Positions 1 through 6,496 of a stretch of 20,224 nt of DNA are shown here, one piece after another; position 1 is the stretch's first letter, and the number at the start of each line of letters is the position of its first letter. The translations under genes were made by a program, and so were the position numbers. Below the pieces are notes generated by a model that did not search any database, had not been told where the DNA came from, and saw only the letters and a program-made list of their open reading frames with translations. The stretch comes from an uncultured Sutterella sp. (GTDB lineage Bacteria; Pseudomonadota; Gammaproteobacteria; Burkholderiales; Burkholderiaceae_F), in contig CAAECY010000007.1 of assembly GCA_900754475.1 (NCBI GenBank), positions 1-20,224 of the forward strand, in the 5' to 3' direction.

Positions 1-83
1 ATGAGTAACCGCCCACTACGAGAACCGTACGGTGGGTGGTGTGGGAGGACGGCGCGGGGACATCCCTGCGCCTCCTACCCGAT
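1..83 (+). mobile_element. 3' end of a group II intron (domains V and VI)
   Basis: Seen: bases 8-40 fold into a domain-V-like hairpin. The lower stem is 9 bp (8-16 with 32-40), there is a two-base bulge at 30-31, and a 4-bp upper stem (17-20 with 26-29) closes a small loop. The catalytic-triad position reads C10-G11-C12 and contains a G11-U37 wobble, as in known domain V. Next comes a domain-VI-like stem: 43-48 pairs with 74-80 leaving A77 bulged (candidate branch point), and 51-59 pairs perfectly (one G-U) with 64-72 around a 4-base loop. The intron would end at GAT, 81-83. Known: this arrangement is diagnostic of group II retrointrons. Inferred: the rest of the intron and its reverse transcriptase lie to the left, outside the window. 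Confidence 0.8.
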
Positions 84-439
84 TTACCAAGACTTTTTTA
101 CGTTTTTCGTACTTTCCCTTATAGGCCTCTACCTAACTGCTTGTTAACATGAGGCCGCCTGAGAAGGAAAGGTATGAGAGACCCGGTTGGAGGAGCCTGC
201 CGGGTCGGGATCGAAGGCCCTCTTCGACCGCCTCGTCCTCGAACTTTCGGGTCGTTTCGAGGGGCCAGGCTCTTCGGGACGGCTGACTCGGTCTTCATGA
301 CCAGCCGAGCGCCCGCGGGGCCGCGCGAAGATCCGGTCAGCACTCAGACGATGGGAAAAACGCTCCCCTTTCACACAACCCATCGCTTGTGTCGGCCGTC
401 GGGTGAAAGACGACGGTCACTCCCGGTGAAAATCAATCC
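84..439. other. Gene-free stretch, rich in inverted repeats
   Basis: No convincing coding frame: the open frames here are short, arginine/proline-rich and unlike the neighbouring proteins. The first about 80 bases are AT-richer than the rest. Perfect inverted repeats follow in series: 124-129 with 151-156, 180-186 with 200-206, 211-216 with 222-227, and a CCTCGAA/TTCGAGG pair near 235-265. None has a T-tract. This could be the 5' leader of the transporter at 440, a non-coding RNA, or the flank into which the group II intron inserted. Confidence 0.4.
97..125 (+). promoter_or_regulatory. Candidate sigma-70 promoter
   Basis: TTTACG (97-102) and TATAGG (120-125) are separated by 17 bases, in the only AT-rich patch of this stretch. 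Each box matches 4 of 6 consensus positions. It would start a transcript through the hairpin-rich region towards the transporter at 440. It is only a motif match. Confidence 0.3.
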
Positions 440-1471
440 ATGCTGACGGGTGTTCTTCTCGGCGTTGCGGCCGGAGCGCTCTGGGGCCTCATCTACATCG
501 CGCCCCTCCTCGTTCCGGACTACAACCCCGTGCTTGTCGCTCTCGGGCGCTTCATCGCGTTCGGGATCGTTTCTCTTCCCTGCCTTTGGTTCCTTCGCAA
601 AGACATCGCGCGATTCAGTCGTGCCGACGTCTTCGAAGCGTTCCGACTTCCCTTTTTCGGGAACGTCATTTTCTATTCGCTCCTCACCATTTGCATTCGC
701 CTTGCGGGCGCGCCGCTTGCGGGCATGTTCATGGCCGTGATTCCCGTGCTCGTGGCGATCGTCTCGAACGTTCGCTACGCCAAAGAAGGCCACGGCATCG
801 CCTGGAGCCGGATCCTGCCGCCTCTGGCCGTCATCTTCGCGGGCCTCGTGATCGCGAACTGGTCCGAGTTCGAACTCATCAAGGGGGCGTCGGCCGCGGG
901 GGGTGAAAACTTCTGGATCGGCGTGGGCTTCGGCTTGGCTGCGGTTTTTGCCTGGACGTGGTTCTCGATTTACAACGGCGAATGGCTTCTCAACCATCCG
1001 CAGCACAGCCCGAGCGCCTGGACGGCTTTGCAGGGCGTGACGGTTCTGCCCGTCGTGCTCGTGGCGTTTGCGGTCCTTGCCTGGCCCTTCGGCTTCATGG
1101 ATACGACCGTTTCCTTCATGGGGCCCGAACCCGTCACGTTCCTTCTCGTCGCGCTCATGGTGGGCTTTCTCTGCTCGTGGGTGGCGATGCTTGCCTGGAA
1201 CAAGATGAGCCAGTTGCTGCCCTCGGCCCTCGGCGGTCAGCTGATCGTCTTCGAATCGGTCTTTGCCGTCATCTACGCGCTCATTTACCGCGGCGAACCG
1301 CCCACGGTTTCCATGGTGCTCGGGTTCCTGATCCTCATGGCGGGCGTACTCGGGTCGCTGCACGTCTTCCGTCAGCCGCTTGACGAAAAGCCCGTTTCGG
1401 ACAAAAAGCGCCTCGAAGCGCGCTACGCGAAGCCGCGCCGCGCCGATGCGCCCGCGTGCGGCGGATCGTAA
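440..1471 (+). CDS. EamA/DMT-family transporter
   Basis: A 343-residue inner-membrane protein with about ten hydrophobic segments in two repeated halves, the layout of the drug/metabolite transporter superfamily (EamA domains). The N-terminus, with GAxWG near residue 12 and then a long helix, is typical of the family. The length is slightly above the usual 290-310, because of a charged, Arg/Lys/Ala-rich cytoplasmic tail after about residue 310. The substrate cannot be predicted; relatives export amino acids or other metabolites. No clear Shine-Dalgarno precedes the ATG, but the protein starts directly with a membrane helix, so this start is natural. It stands alone and faces the minus-strand hydrolase gene across a shared terminator. 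Confidence 0.88.
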   Translation: MLTGVLLGVAAGALWGLIYIAPLLVPDYNPVLVALGRFIAFGIVSLPCLWFLRKDIARFSRADVFEAFRLPFFGNVIFYSLLTICIRLAGAPLAGMFMAVIPVLVAIVSNVRYAKEGHGIAWSRILPPLAVIFAGLVIANWSEFELIKGASAAGGENFWIGVGFGLAAVFAWTWFSIYNGEWLLNHPQHSPSAWTALQGVTVLPVVLVAFAVLAWPFGFMDTTVSFMGPEPVTFLLVALMVGFLCSWVAMLAWNKMSQLLPSALGGQLIVFESVFAVIYALIYRGEPPTVSMVLGFLILMAGVLGSLHVFRQPLDEKPVSDKKRLEARYAKPRRADAPACGGS

Positions 1472-1499
1472 GAGGATCGTAAGCGAGTCCGCTCATTGA

Positions 1500-1540
1500 A
1501 AAACCGCCTTCTCCCCGTCGGGAAAAGGCGGTTTTCTTTT
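1500..1540. terminator. Bidirectional intrinsic terminator
   Basis: A perfect 11-bp stem (1500-1510 with 1525-1535) closes a 14-base loop. It is flanked by A-runs on the left and T-runs on the right, so it can end transcription from both sides. It lies between the convergent transporter (440-1471) and the FAH-family gene (1560-2258). Confidence 0.85.
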
Positions 1541-1559
1541 GCGGTTGCGGAGCGTTCCG

Positions 1560-2258
1560 TCAGGCCTTCTTCGGGTCGACGAGCTCGACCTTGATCTGAC
1601 CCACGCCGTTCACGCCGCCCTCAAGACGGTCGCCCGCACGGCAGGGACCGTTCCCCGCGGGGGTCCCCGTGAAGACGATGTCGCCCGGAGCGAGCGTCCA
1701 GGTCTTCGAAATTTCGGCGATCACCTCGAAGGGCGAGCGCAGCATCTGGTCGGTGCGACCCGACTGACGCTTCTGGTTGTTCACGTAGAGCCAGATGTCC
1801 GCGGGGGCGGGCAGGGGCGTACGGTGCTTCGGGCGCACGTGCGAGACGGGGGCCGACCCTTCGAACACCTTCGCGGCCTCCCAGGGGCCGTTCGGAACTT
1901 TCTTCTCGGGGCGCGTGAAGTCGATCCCGACGCACCAGCCCCAGACCGCCTCTTCGGCCTCTTCGGGCGTGAGGTTGCGGCCGCCCTTCGAGAGACAGGC
2001 CACGAGCTCGATTTCGTGCACGATCGATTCGGACCCTTCGGGCATCGGCACCGTGAGGACCGCCCCGTCTTCGACCGGCGTCACGCCGTCGGCGGGCTTC
2101 ATGAAAACGAGCGCCTCCTCGAGCGTTTCGGGCTTCGGCGTTCCGGGGGCGGCGTAGTTTTTGGCGATGCCGTAAACGCGACGAACGGGGAAATATTCAT
2201 AACGCTCGTCCTGAACCGGAATCACGGCCTGGGCGGGCGGAGCGAAGAGAAAAGGCAT
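1560..2258 (-). CDS. Fumarylacetoacetate hydrolase (FAH) family protein
   Basis: A 232-residue protein of the FAH/FAHD1 fold, a cytoplasmic Mg/Mn-dependent family that hydrolyses or decarboxylates 2-oxo-acid-type substrates such as acylpyruvates, oxaloacetate or aromatic-degradation intermediates. Family marks are visible: FMKP at 52-55, the metal ligands E82 and E84 in HEIEL, D113 in GIDFT, K130 after the conserved Trp-rich segment, and FTGTPAG at 196-202. The size is that of the short single-domain FAHD1-like enzymes. An AAGGA Shine-Dalgarno lies 7 bases before the ATG. The gene stands alone, divergent from pssA, so context does not reveal the substrate. Confidence 0.9.
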   Translation of the reverse strand: MPFLFAPPAQAVIPVQDERYEYFPVRRVYGIAKNYAAPGTPKPETLEEALVFMKPADGVTPVEDGAVLTVPMPEGSESIVHEIELVACLSKGGRNLTPEEAEEAVWGWCVGIDFTRPEKKVPNGPWEAAKVFEGSAPVSHVRPKHRTPLPAPADIWLYVNNQKRQSGRTDQMLRSPFEVIAEISKTWTLAPGDIVFTGTPAGNGPCRAGDRLEGGVNGVGQIKVELVDPKKA

Positions 2259-2334
2259 GTCGAATCCTTCGGGTTTGACATTTTAGGTGAGTTCCGATGC
2301 GCCGCCGCCGTTTTCTCTTTGCCGTCTTTGCCGC

Positions 2335-2340
2335 TACAAT
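2335..2340 (+). promoter_or_regulatory. Candidate -10 box upstream of pssA
   Basis: TACAAT, about 105 bases before the pssA ATG, in the divergent gap with the FAH-family gene. No good -35 is seen. The same hexamer precedes three other plus-strand genes in this window (6435, 7892, 13901), which raises confidence a little. Confidence 0.35.
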
Positions 2341-2445
2341 GCCTCAACGCCGAGCCGTACGCCTCGTGCCCGAGAGGCCGTCGACCCGAAGTCTTCTTGT
2401 TCCGGCTGCGCGACCCCGAGGGGCCCGCACCATCTCAGGATCACC

Positions 2446-3303
2446 ATGACACAGAATTCCGCGAACAACGTTCCGCACCGCAAGAGCCTTGCCGAAATCA
2501 GTCACAGCCGCATCGAGGCCGTGAAGTCGAAGGGCATCTACGTGCTGCCGAACGCCTTTACCGCGGCGGCGCTCTTTGCCGCCTTCTACGGCATCATCCA
2601 GGCGATGAACGGCAACTTTTCGGCGGCCGCCATTGCCGTCTTTTTCTCCATGCTCTTTGACGGCATGGACGGGCGCGTCGCGCGTCTCACGCACACGCAG
2701 TCCGAGTTCGGCGTTCAGATGGACAGTCTCGCCGACGCGGTGAGTTTCGGGGTGGCCCCCGCGCTCATCGTCTACGAGCATTCGCTCCTGCAGCTCGGCA
2801 AGCTCGGCTGGGCGTGCGCGTTCATCTACGCCCTCTGCGCCATCCTGCGACTCGCGCGCTTCAACTGCAACGTCGGGGTCGTGAGCAAGAACTACTTCCA
2901 GGGGCTCCCGTCGCCGGCGGCTGCGGCCCTCGTCTGCGGCTACGTGTGGCTTGCGATTGAAAACAAGCTCCCCGACTGGCTCGTTGCCTACCAGAGCGAA
3001 ATCGCCTTCGTCGTGACGCTCTACGCGGGTCTCACGATGGTCTGCAACGCGCCCTTCTTCTCGGGGAAGAGCTACGCCGTCGTGAAGACGATCCCCTTCT
3101 GGTTCATCGTCGTTTTCGCGCTCGCCTTCATCGTGATTTCGAGCAACCCCTCGCTCTCGATCTTCGTGCTCTTTTGCTGCTACGCCCTTTCGGGTTTCGT
3201 GCACGTCTTCTGGTGCTGGTGGAAGGGCCGTCCCAATCCGATCGAAGCCGACCTGATGGCGCAACAGCAGGCGCTTGAGGAAGAGGAACGGGCCGAAGCC
3301 TAA
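2446..3303 (+). CDS. pssA: CDP-diacylglycerol--serine O-phosphatidyltransferase
   Basis: An integral membrane enzyme that joins CDP-diacylglycerol and serine to give phosphatidylserine, the precursor of phosphatidylethanolamine. The 285-residue product carries the complete CDP-alcohol phosphotransferase signature: D72, D75-G76, A79-R80, G89, D93 and D97 with the family spacing. Several membrane helices surround and follow it, and the C-terminus is Gln/Glu-rich and soluble. The ATG at 2446 was chosen because AGGA lies 5 bases upstream and the protein then has the family length; the frame stays open further upstream but the extra residues are Arg/Pro-rich and not conserved-looking. The decarboxylase acting next, psd, is the next gene but points the opposite way. 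Confidence 0.92.
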   Translation: MTQNSANNVPHRKSLAEISHSRIEAVKSKGIYVLPNAFTAAALFAAFYGIIQAMNGNFSAAAIAVFFSMLFDGMDGRVARLTHTQSEFGVQMDSLADAVSFGVAPALIVYEHSLLQLGKLGWACAFIYALCAILRLARFNCNVGVVSKNYFQGLPSPAAAALVCGYVWLAIENKLPDWLVAYQSEIAFVVTLYAGLTMVCNAPFFSGKSYAVVKTIPFWFIVVFALAFIVISSNPSLSIFVLFCCYALSGFVHVFWCWWKGRPNPIEADLMAQQQALEEEERAEA

Positions 3304-3339
3304 GCGACGCCCGACGAATCGGATCAAGACCGATCCCCG

Positions 3340-3375
3340 AAGCGAGGTGCGACAACTGTCGTGCCTCGCTTTTTT
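3340..3375 (+). terminator. Intrinsic terminator of pssA
   Basis: An 8-bp perfect outer stem (3340-3347 with 3364-3371) continues into an inner 7-bp stem with two wobbles and a very small loop, followed by six T (3370-3375). It starts 36 bases after the pssA stop. Confidence 0.88.
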
Positions 3376-3695
3376 CGTGCCTCGCACGAGCGCTGTCGGA
3401 GTTCGAGCACGGGGGAAGGCGGAGCGCACGGGATCGACGCCCGAAGGGATCCGAGGTCGACGGACGGAACGACGGAACGGTCGACGTCGGCAAGCGGCGA
3501 GCGAAGAACGTATGAGTCCGACCCGAACGGGGTCGAATCGGCGTCGGATCGGAGGAGCGCTCCGTGCGGCGGGCTCTCGGGAAGAAGGTCGGGGAGCCGG
3601 CCAAAGAGGCGGAAAGAGCCGTTCGCGGACCGGACGAACCGCGCGCTCGAAGGGTGCGGCCGATGAAAGCGAGCAACAAATAGCGAGCTACAAAC
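3376..3695. other. Gene-free stretch between two terminators
   Basis: About 320 bases bounded by the pssA and psd terminators. Open frames cross it on both strands but encode Arg/Ser/Gly-rich proteins with no family resemblance. A 6-bp perfect hairpin (3519-3524 with 3530-3535) and a nearby alternative pairing (TCCGAC with GTCGGA at 3543-3548) are the only structures noted, plus a short ACGGAACG direct repeat around 3465-3480. No T-tract, promoter or known RNA is recognised. Confidence 0.4.
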
Positions 3696-3737
3696 AAAAA
3701 GAGCGCCCCGTCGGGCATCGACCCGTGGGACGCTCTT
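3696..3737 (-). terminator. Intrinsic terminator of psd
   Basis: On the minus strand a 7-bp stem (3737-3731 with 3705-3699) extends inward by further G-C pairs and is followed by a T-run (3700-3696). It lies 34 bases beyond the psd stop. Confidence 0.85.
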
Positions 3738-3770
3738 CGTTTATCGAACGGAAAGTTCGGGATTCCGAAC

Positions 3771-4418
3771 TCAGAGGCGCGCGATGGTCGACATCACACC
3801 CGTCACCTTTTCGCCGATCGTCACCTTGATTTCGGCGTCAAGCGGCAGATACACGTCGACGCGCGAACCGAAGCGAATGAAGCCGTAACGCTCGCCCTTC
3901 GCGAGCGTGCGGCCGACGGTCGCGTGGCAGATGATGCGACGCGCAACGAGGCCCGCAACCTGAACGAACGTGACGCGGCGGCCGTCTTCCATGCGCACCG
4001 TCACGGCGTTGCGCTCGTTGTCGGTCGAAGCCTTGTCAAGGTCGGCGTTGAGAAAGAGCCCGGGCGTGTATTGAATCGCTTCGATCGTCCCCGCGACGGG
4101 CGCCTTCTGGCTGTGGACGTTGAAGACGTTCATGAAGATCGAAATCATCTGCGCTTCTTCGCCCGTCATCGGGTCGACGGCGCGCTGCACCTTGCAGACC
4201 CGACCGTCGACGGGGCTCACCACCGCACGGGGATCTTCGGGGAGTTCGCGCGCCGGGTCGCGGAAGAACTGCGTCGAGAAGACGAGCAGGATGAAGGCGA
4301 TCGTGGCGAGGAAGTCCCAGTCGAGGAACCAAAAGACGAGCGTCGCGGCGAGCAGGCCGCCGAGAATGGGCCAACCTTCGCGGGCGAGGAAGGGATGCGG
4401 GTAAATGCGGGAATTCAA
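3771..4418 (-). CDS. psd: Phosphatidylserine decarboxylase proenzyme, short form
   Basis: Converts phosphatidylserine to phosphatidylethanolamine at the inner membrane. The proenzyme cleaves itself at Gly184-Ser185 (in the FGSR motif), where the serine becomes the pyruvoyl cofactor. D71 (SPVDG) and H102 (NVHS) fit the Asp-His-Ser self-cleavage triad. A hydrophobic N-terminal anchor spans roughly residues 17-50. A TTG start at 4418 is preferred: GAGG stands 8 bases before it, the product is 215 residues like the short betaproteobacterial enzymes, and the conserved YPHP..AREGWP begins at once. The only nearby ATG (4481) has no Shine-Dalgarno and would add 21 atypical residues across a hairpin. 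psd and pssA converge. Confidence 0.88.
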   Translation of the reverse strand: MNSRIYPHPFLAREGWPILGGLLAATLVFWFLDWDFLATIAFILLVFSTQFFRDPARELPEDPRAVVSPVDGRVCKVQRAVDPMTGEEAQMISIFMNVFNVHSQKAPVAGTIEAIQYTPGLFLNADLDKASTDNERNAVTVRMEDGRRVTFVQVAGLVARRIICHATVGRTLAKGERYGFIRFGSRVDVYLPLDAEIKVTIGEKVTGVMSTIARL

Positions 4419-4448
4419 GGCTGTATCCTCGTAGGTCTTCGGAGCTCG

Positions 4449-4469
4449 AAAAAAAGCACGGTACCGTGC
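4449..4469 (-). terminator. Palindrome plus T7 just upstream of psd
   Basis: A perfect 14-base palindrome, GCACGGTACCGTGC (4456-4469), is followed on the minus strand by seven T (4455-4449), 31 bases before the TTG start of psd. Read as RNA it is a short hairpin (5-bp stem, 4-base loop) with a U-tract: a weak terminator or attenuator in the psd leader. A repressor operator is the other reading. Confidence 0.4.
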
Positions 4470-4594
4470 CGGCGGCTCCATTTTAAACGGACGGGAATGC
4501 GGGCGCGACGACGCCGGGTATCGAAGCCCCCGGTCTTGCGGAGGCGCCCTCGGCGCGGCCGCCCGAAGCGGGAAAAAGGCCCGTAAGTGTAACG

Positions 4595-4626
4595 AAAAGC
4601 GGCCGGGCTTTTCAAGCTCGGCCGCT
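4595..4626 (-). terminator. Terminator of the AIM24-family gene
   Basis: A perfect 8-bp GC-rich stem (4626-4619 with 4605-4598) is followed by a short T-run on the minus strand, 26 bases after the stop at 4652. Just downstream, TACACT (4591-4586, minus strand) could be a -10 box for psd. Confidence 0.6.
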
Positions 4627-4651
4627 CTCACTGCGGGGACTCCGCGAGGCG

Positions 4652-5374
4652 TCAGGCTTCGTCGTTTTTCGCCGCCTTTTCGGTCGGACGACTCGAGAAC
4701 ACCCAATCGAGGAACCCGCCCTTGTTGCGCGAGCAAACGAGAACGCGTCCGCTCCCCTTGAATTTGATCAGAATCCCTTCGCCCGTCGTTTGCGAGTTGA
4801 CGAGTTTGCCGAGAAGGCCCGAGCGCGAGGTGTTGATCGTGAGTTCGTCCTCAAGCGACGCGTCCCAGGCGACCACGTGCCCGTTGTCGACCGTCATGGG
4901 GCGATCGGGCCGCACTTCGATTTCGCGAATCGACCCGAAGCCCGAGAGCGCGATCCGACCCGAGCCTTCCGTTTCCATGACGAAAAAGCCCCCGTTGTCG
5001 CCGAAAAGCGCGCGACCGACGCTTTGCATCCGGGTCGTGAGCCCGACGCCTTCGGTCGATGCGAGGAACGCACCGTCCGAGAGTCGGTACTGCCGCTCGC
5101 CCACGTCGAGGATGCGGATGTCCCCGGGCAGGTTCGGCGCGAGCAACACTTCGCCCGGACCCTCTTCGGCCTCGATGCGCTGCTGAAAGAACGTTTCGTC
5201 GTTCATGAGTTTGCGCGCGATCGACTTCATGAAGCCGCCCTTCGGACGGCCCTTGAGCGACAACGCGCGGTCCATCGCAACCATCGCGTTCGATTCGGCG
5301 AGGACGACGTCGCCCTTCTCGAGCGTCACGCGCAAAATGGGATCGATCGATCCGTCGGTTTCAAAGCGCACCAT
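4652..5374 (-). CDS. AIM24 family protein (TIGR00266)
   Basis: A 240-residue soluble protein resembling the AIM24/TIGR00266 family: beta-rich, glycine-rich repeats such as LPGDI, GSGRI and the C-terminal GxGRVLVCSR, and a typical size. The family's molecular role in bacteria is not established; the mitochondrial namesake affects inner-membrane architecture. No signal peptide or membrane helix is visible. A GAGGAG Shine-Dalgarno lies 6 bases before the ATG. It follows the SIMPL-domain gene by 39 bases on the same strand, so the two are probably co-transcribed, and its own terminator follows. Confidence 0.85.
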   Translation of the reverse strand: MVRFETDGSIDPILRVTLEKGDVVLAESNAMVAMDRALSLKGRPKGGFMKSIARKLMNDETFFQQRIEAEEGPGEVLLAPNLPGDIRILDVGERQYRLSDGAFLASTEGVGLTTRMQSVGRALFGDNGGFFVMETEGSGRIALSGFGSIREIEVRPDRPMTVDNGHVVAWDASLEDELTINTSRSGLLGKLVNSQTTGEGILIKFKGSGRVLVCSRNKGGFLDWVFSSRPTEKAAKNDEA

Positions 5375-5413
5375 GGAAAACTCCTCGTTCGGGAAACTGA
5401 CTTGAAAACCGCC

Positions 5414-6175
5414 TCAATTCGGGCGGATGCGCACCTGCATCGTCACGCGAAGCGTCACGTCGCTCGTCCCGGCGGAAACGGCGGGAGCGGGAGCGGCCGA
5501 CTTCAAGGCGACGTCGTTTGCGGCGCGCGCTGCCGCATAGTAGCGCACCGACGGGGCGTTGCCCGAGCCGACCGTAAGCTGCTCGATCGCCACGTTCTTT
5601 TCGGTAAGGCCCAGAGCCTTCGCGGCGATGACGGCACGCGAGGAGGCGTCCGCGATCGCTTCGGCAAGGAGTTCGTCGTTCGTGCGGCGCTGCACGTCTT
5701 TGCTGACGCCAAAGGCGATGCCGTCGTAGCCCATGGTCTTCCCGGCCGCTTCGAGGACCTTCGAGACTTCGGTCACGTCCTTCACTTTGACGCGAATCGT
5801 CTGTCGGGCGCCCCAGGCGCCGATCGTCGGGGTTTCGCCCTCTTTGGCGCGGGTATAGACGGGCCAGGTCGAAAAATCGTTCGTTTCGGCGACCGCCTTC
5901 GGACCGAACGCCTTCAGGGCGTCGAGCGCCGCGTTCGCGGCGGCGACCACTTCGTTCGTCGCGGTACCGACGTCGTTTTTCACGCGCTCGACCGAGAAGG
6001 TGAGCGTCGCCTCGTCGTTGACGAGCGTGCGGCTCGCTTCGCCCTGAAGCGAAAAGAGGGCGCCCGCCTGGGCCACCTGCGGCGCGGCGATCGCGCCGCT
6101 CGAAAGCGTGCCGAGTGCGAGAGCGCTCGCGGCCGCAACGGCCGCCATCGAAGCGCGCAGGTTCGTGTTCGTCAT
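5414..6175 (-). CDS. Exported SIMPL-domain (DUF541) protein
   Basis: A 253-residue protein with an N-terminal signal peptide (about residues 1-37, Ala-rich, possible cleavage after AIAA or AQA) and a DUF541/SIMPL domain. The family features seen are the opening GEASRTLVNDEATLTFSV, the central long helix of alternating Ala/Asp/Val, and the repeated module ending in VTLRVTMQVRI. It is probably periplasmic. The family's function is unclear; bacterial members include stress-related periplasmic proteins. The ATG at 6175 is preferred over an upstream in-frame start at 6202 because a strong AGGAGG lies 4 bases before it. It heads a two-gene unit with the AIM24-family gene. Confidence 0.88.
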   Translation of the reverse strand: MTNTNLRASMAAVAAASALALGTLSSGAIAAPQVAQAGALFSLQGEASRTLVNDEATLTFSVERVKNDVGTATNEVVAAANAALDALKAFGPKAVAETNDFSTWPVYTRAKEGETPTIGAWGARQTIRVKVKDVTEVSKVLEAAGKTMGYDGIAFGVSKDVQRRTNDELLAEAIADASSRAVIAAKALGLTEKNVAIEQLTVGSGNAPSVRYYAAARAANDVALKSAAPAPAVSAGTSDVTLRVTMQVRIRPN

Positions 6176-6496
6176 GGTTCCTCCTTTTTTCGACGTGTTC
6201 ACCGGAACTCGAAAGGGCGTCGGGCGCCCTTTCCGTTGCCCTTATTAGACCAAGTTTTCACAAGGAATTCCCTTCGGGTTTGTTTCAGCCCGCGAGACTT
6301 GCACGGGGAAATGCAACGAAACGTTCGAGCCGAAATCCCCCTCGAAGGGGCCCCCGATCGAAAACGAGAGGTCCGAGAAGCGCTTTTTGCGCGACTTCGA
6401 CCGAAAATCCGTCGGGAAAACGGTTTCGGACGGTTACAATCGGTAGTTTGGAGCTTTTCTTTCCGCATCCGAATCGAAACCGTCAACACCGCACGT
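6176..6496. other. Divergent intergenic region (SIMPL gene / NSS-1)
   Basis: A 321-base gap holding the control regions of two divergent units. Seen: a perfect 9-bp inverted repeat with a 5-base loop (6211-6219 with 6225-6233) about 36 bases before the SIMPL start and lacking a T-tract; an AT-rich patch around 6241-6265 where a minus-strand promoter could lie; and the NSS-1 -10 box with its adjoining inverted repeat at 6401-6440. No small coding gene is supported. Confidence 0.5.
6401..6440 (+). promoter_or_regulatory. Candidate NSS-1 promoter with adjoining inverted repeat
   Basis: TACAAT (6435-6440) lies 56 bases before the NSS-1 ATG. Directly upstream, 6401-6429 is an interrupted inverted repeat: CCGAAA with TTTCGG (6401-6406, 6424-6429) and CCGT with ACGG (6409-6412, 6420-6423), with a two-base bulge. 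It covers the place where a -35 box should be, so it may be a repressor or activator site. No consensus -35 is visible. Confidence 0.35.

Noticed and set aside
1..83. Left-end hairpins as a simple terminator or a tRNA-like structure
   Set aside because: There is no T-tract or cloverleaf, and the triad wobble, bulge and branch-point A together fit group II domains V/VI much better.
144..446. Short open frames on both strands between the intron end and the transporter
   Set aside because: They are mutually overlapping, low-complexity, and lie over inverted repeats; no start has a supporting ribosome site and protein-like composition.
2287..2445. Upstream extension of pssA to 2287
   Set aside because: The added 53 residues are Ser/Pro/Arg-rich, contain the candidate -10 box, and lack a ribosome site; the ATG at 2446 has AGGA 5 bases upstream.
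3275..3829. Arg/Ser-rich open frame between pssA and psd on the plus strand
   Set aside because: It crosses two terminators and the psd 3' end, has no recognisable domain, and its composition is that of non-coding GC-rich DNA.
4419..4736. Upstream extension of psd to 4736
   Set aside because: It would overlap the AIM24 gene and its terminator, and no homologue of the short Psd class has such an N-terminus.
4790..6496. A plus-strand frame that runs from 4790 into NSS-1 and would give a 1013-residue protein
   Set aside because: The first 569 codons are antisense to the AIM24 and SIMPL genes and are Arg/His-rich; the true NSS-1 start at 6497 matches the family N-terminus.
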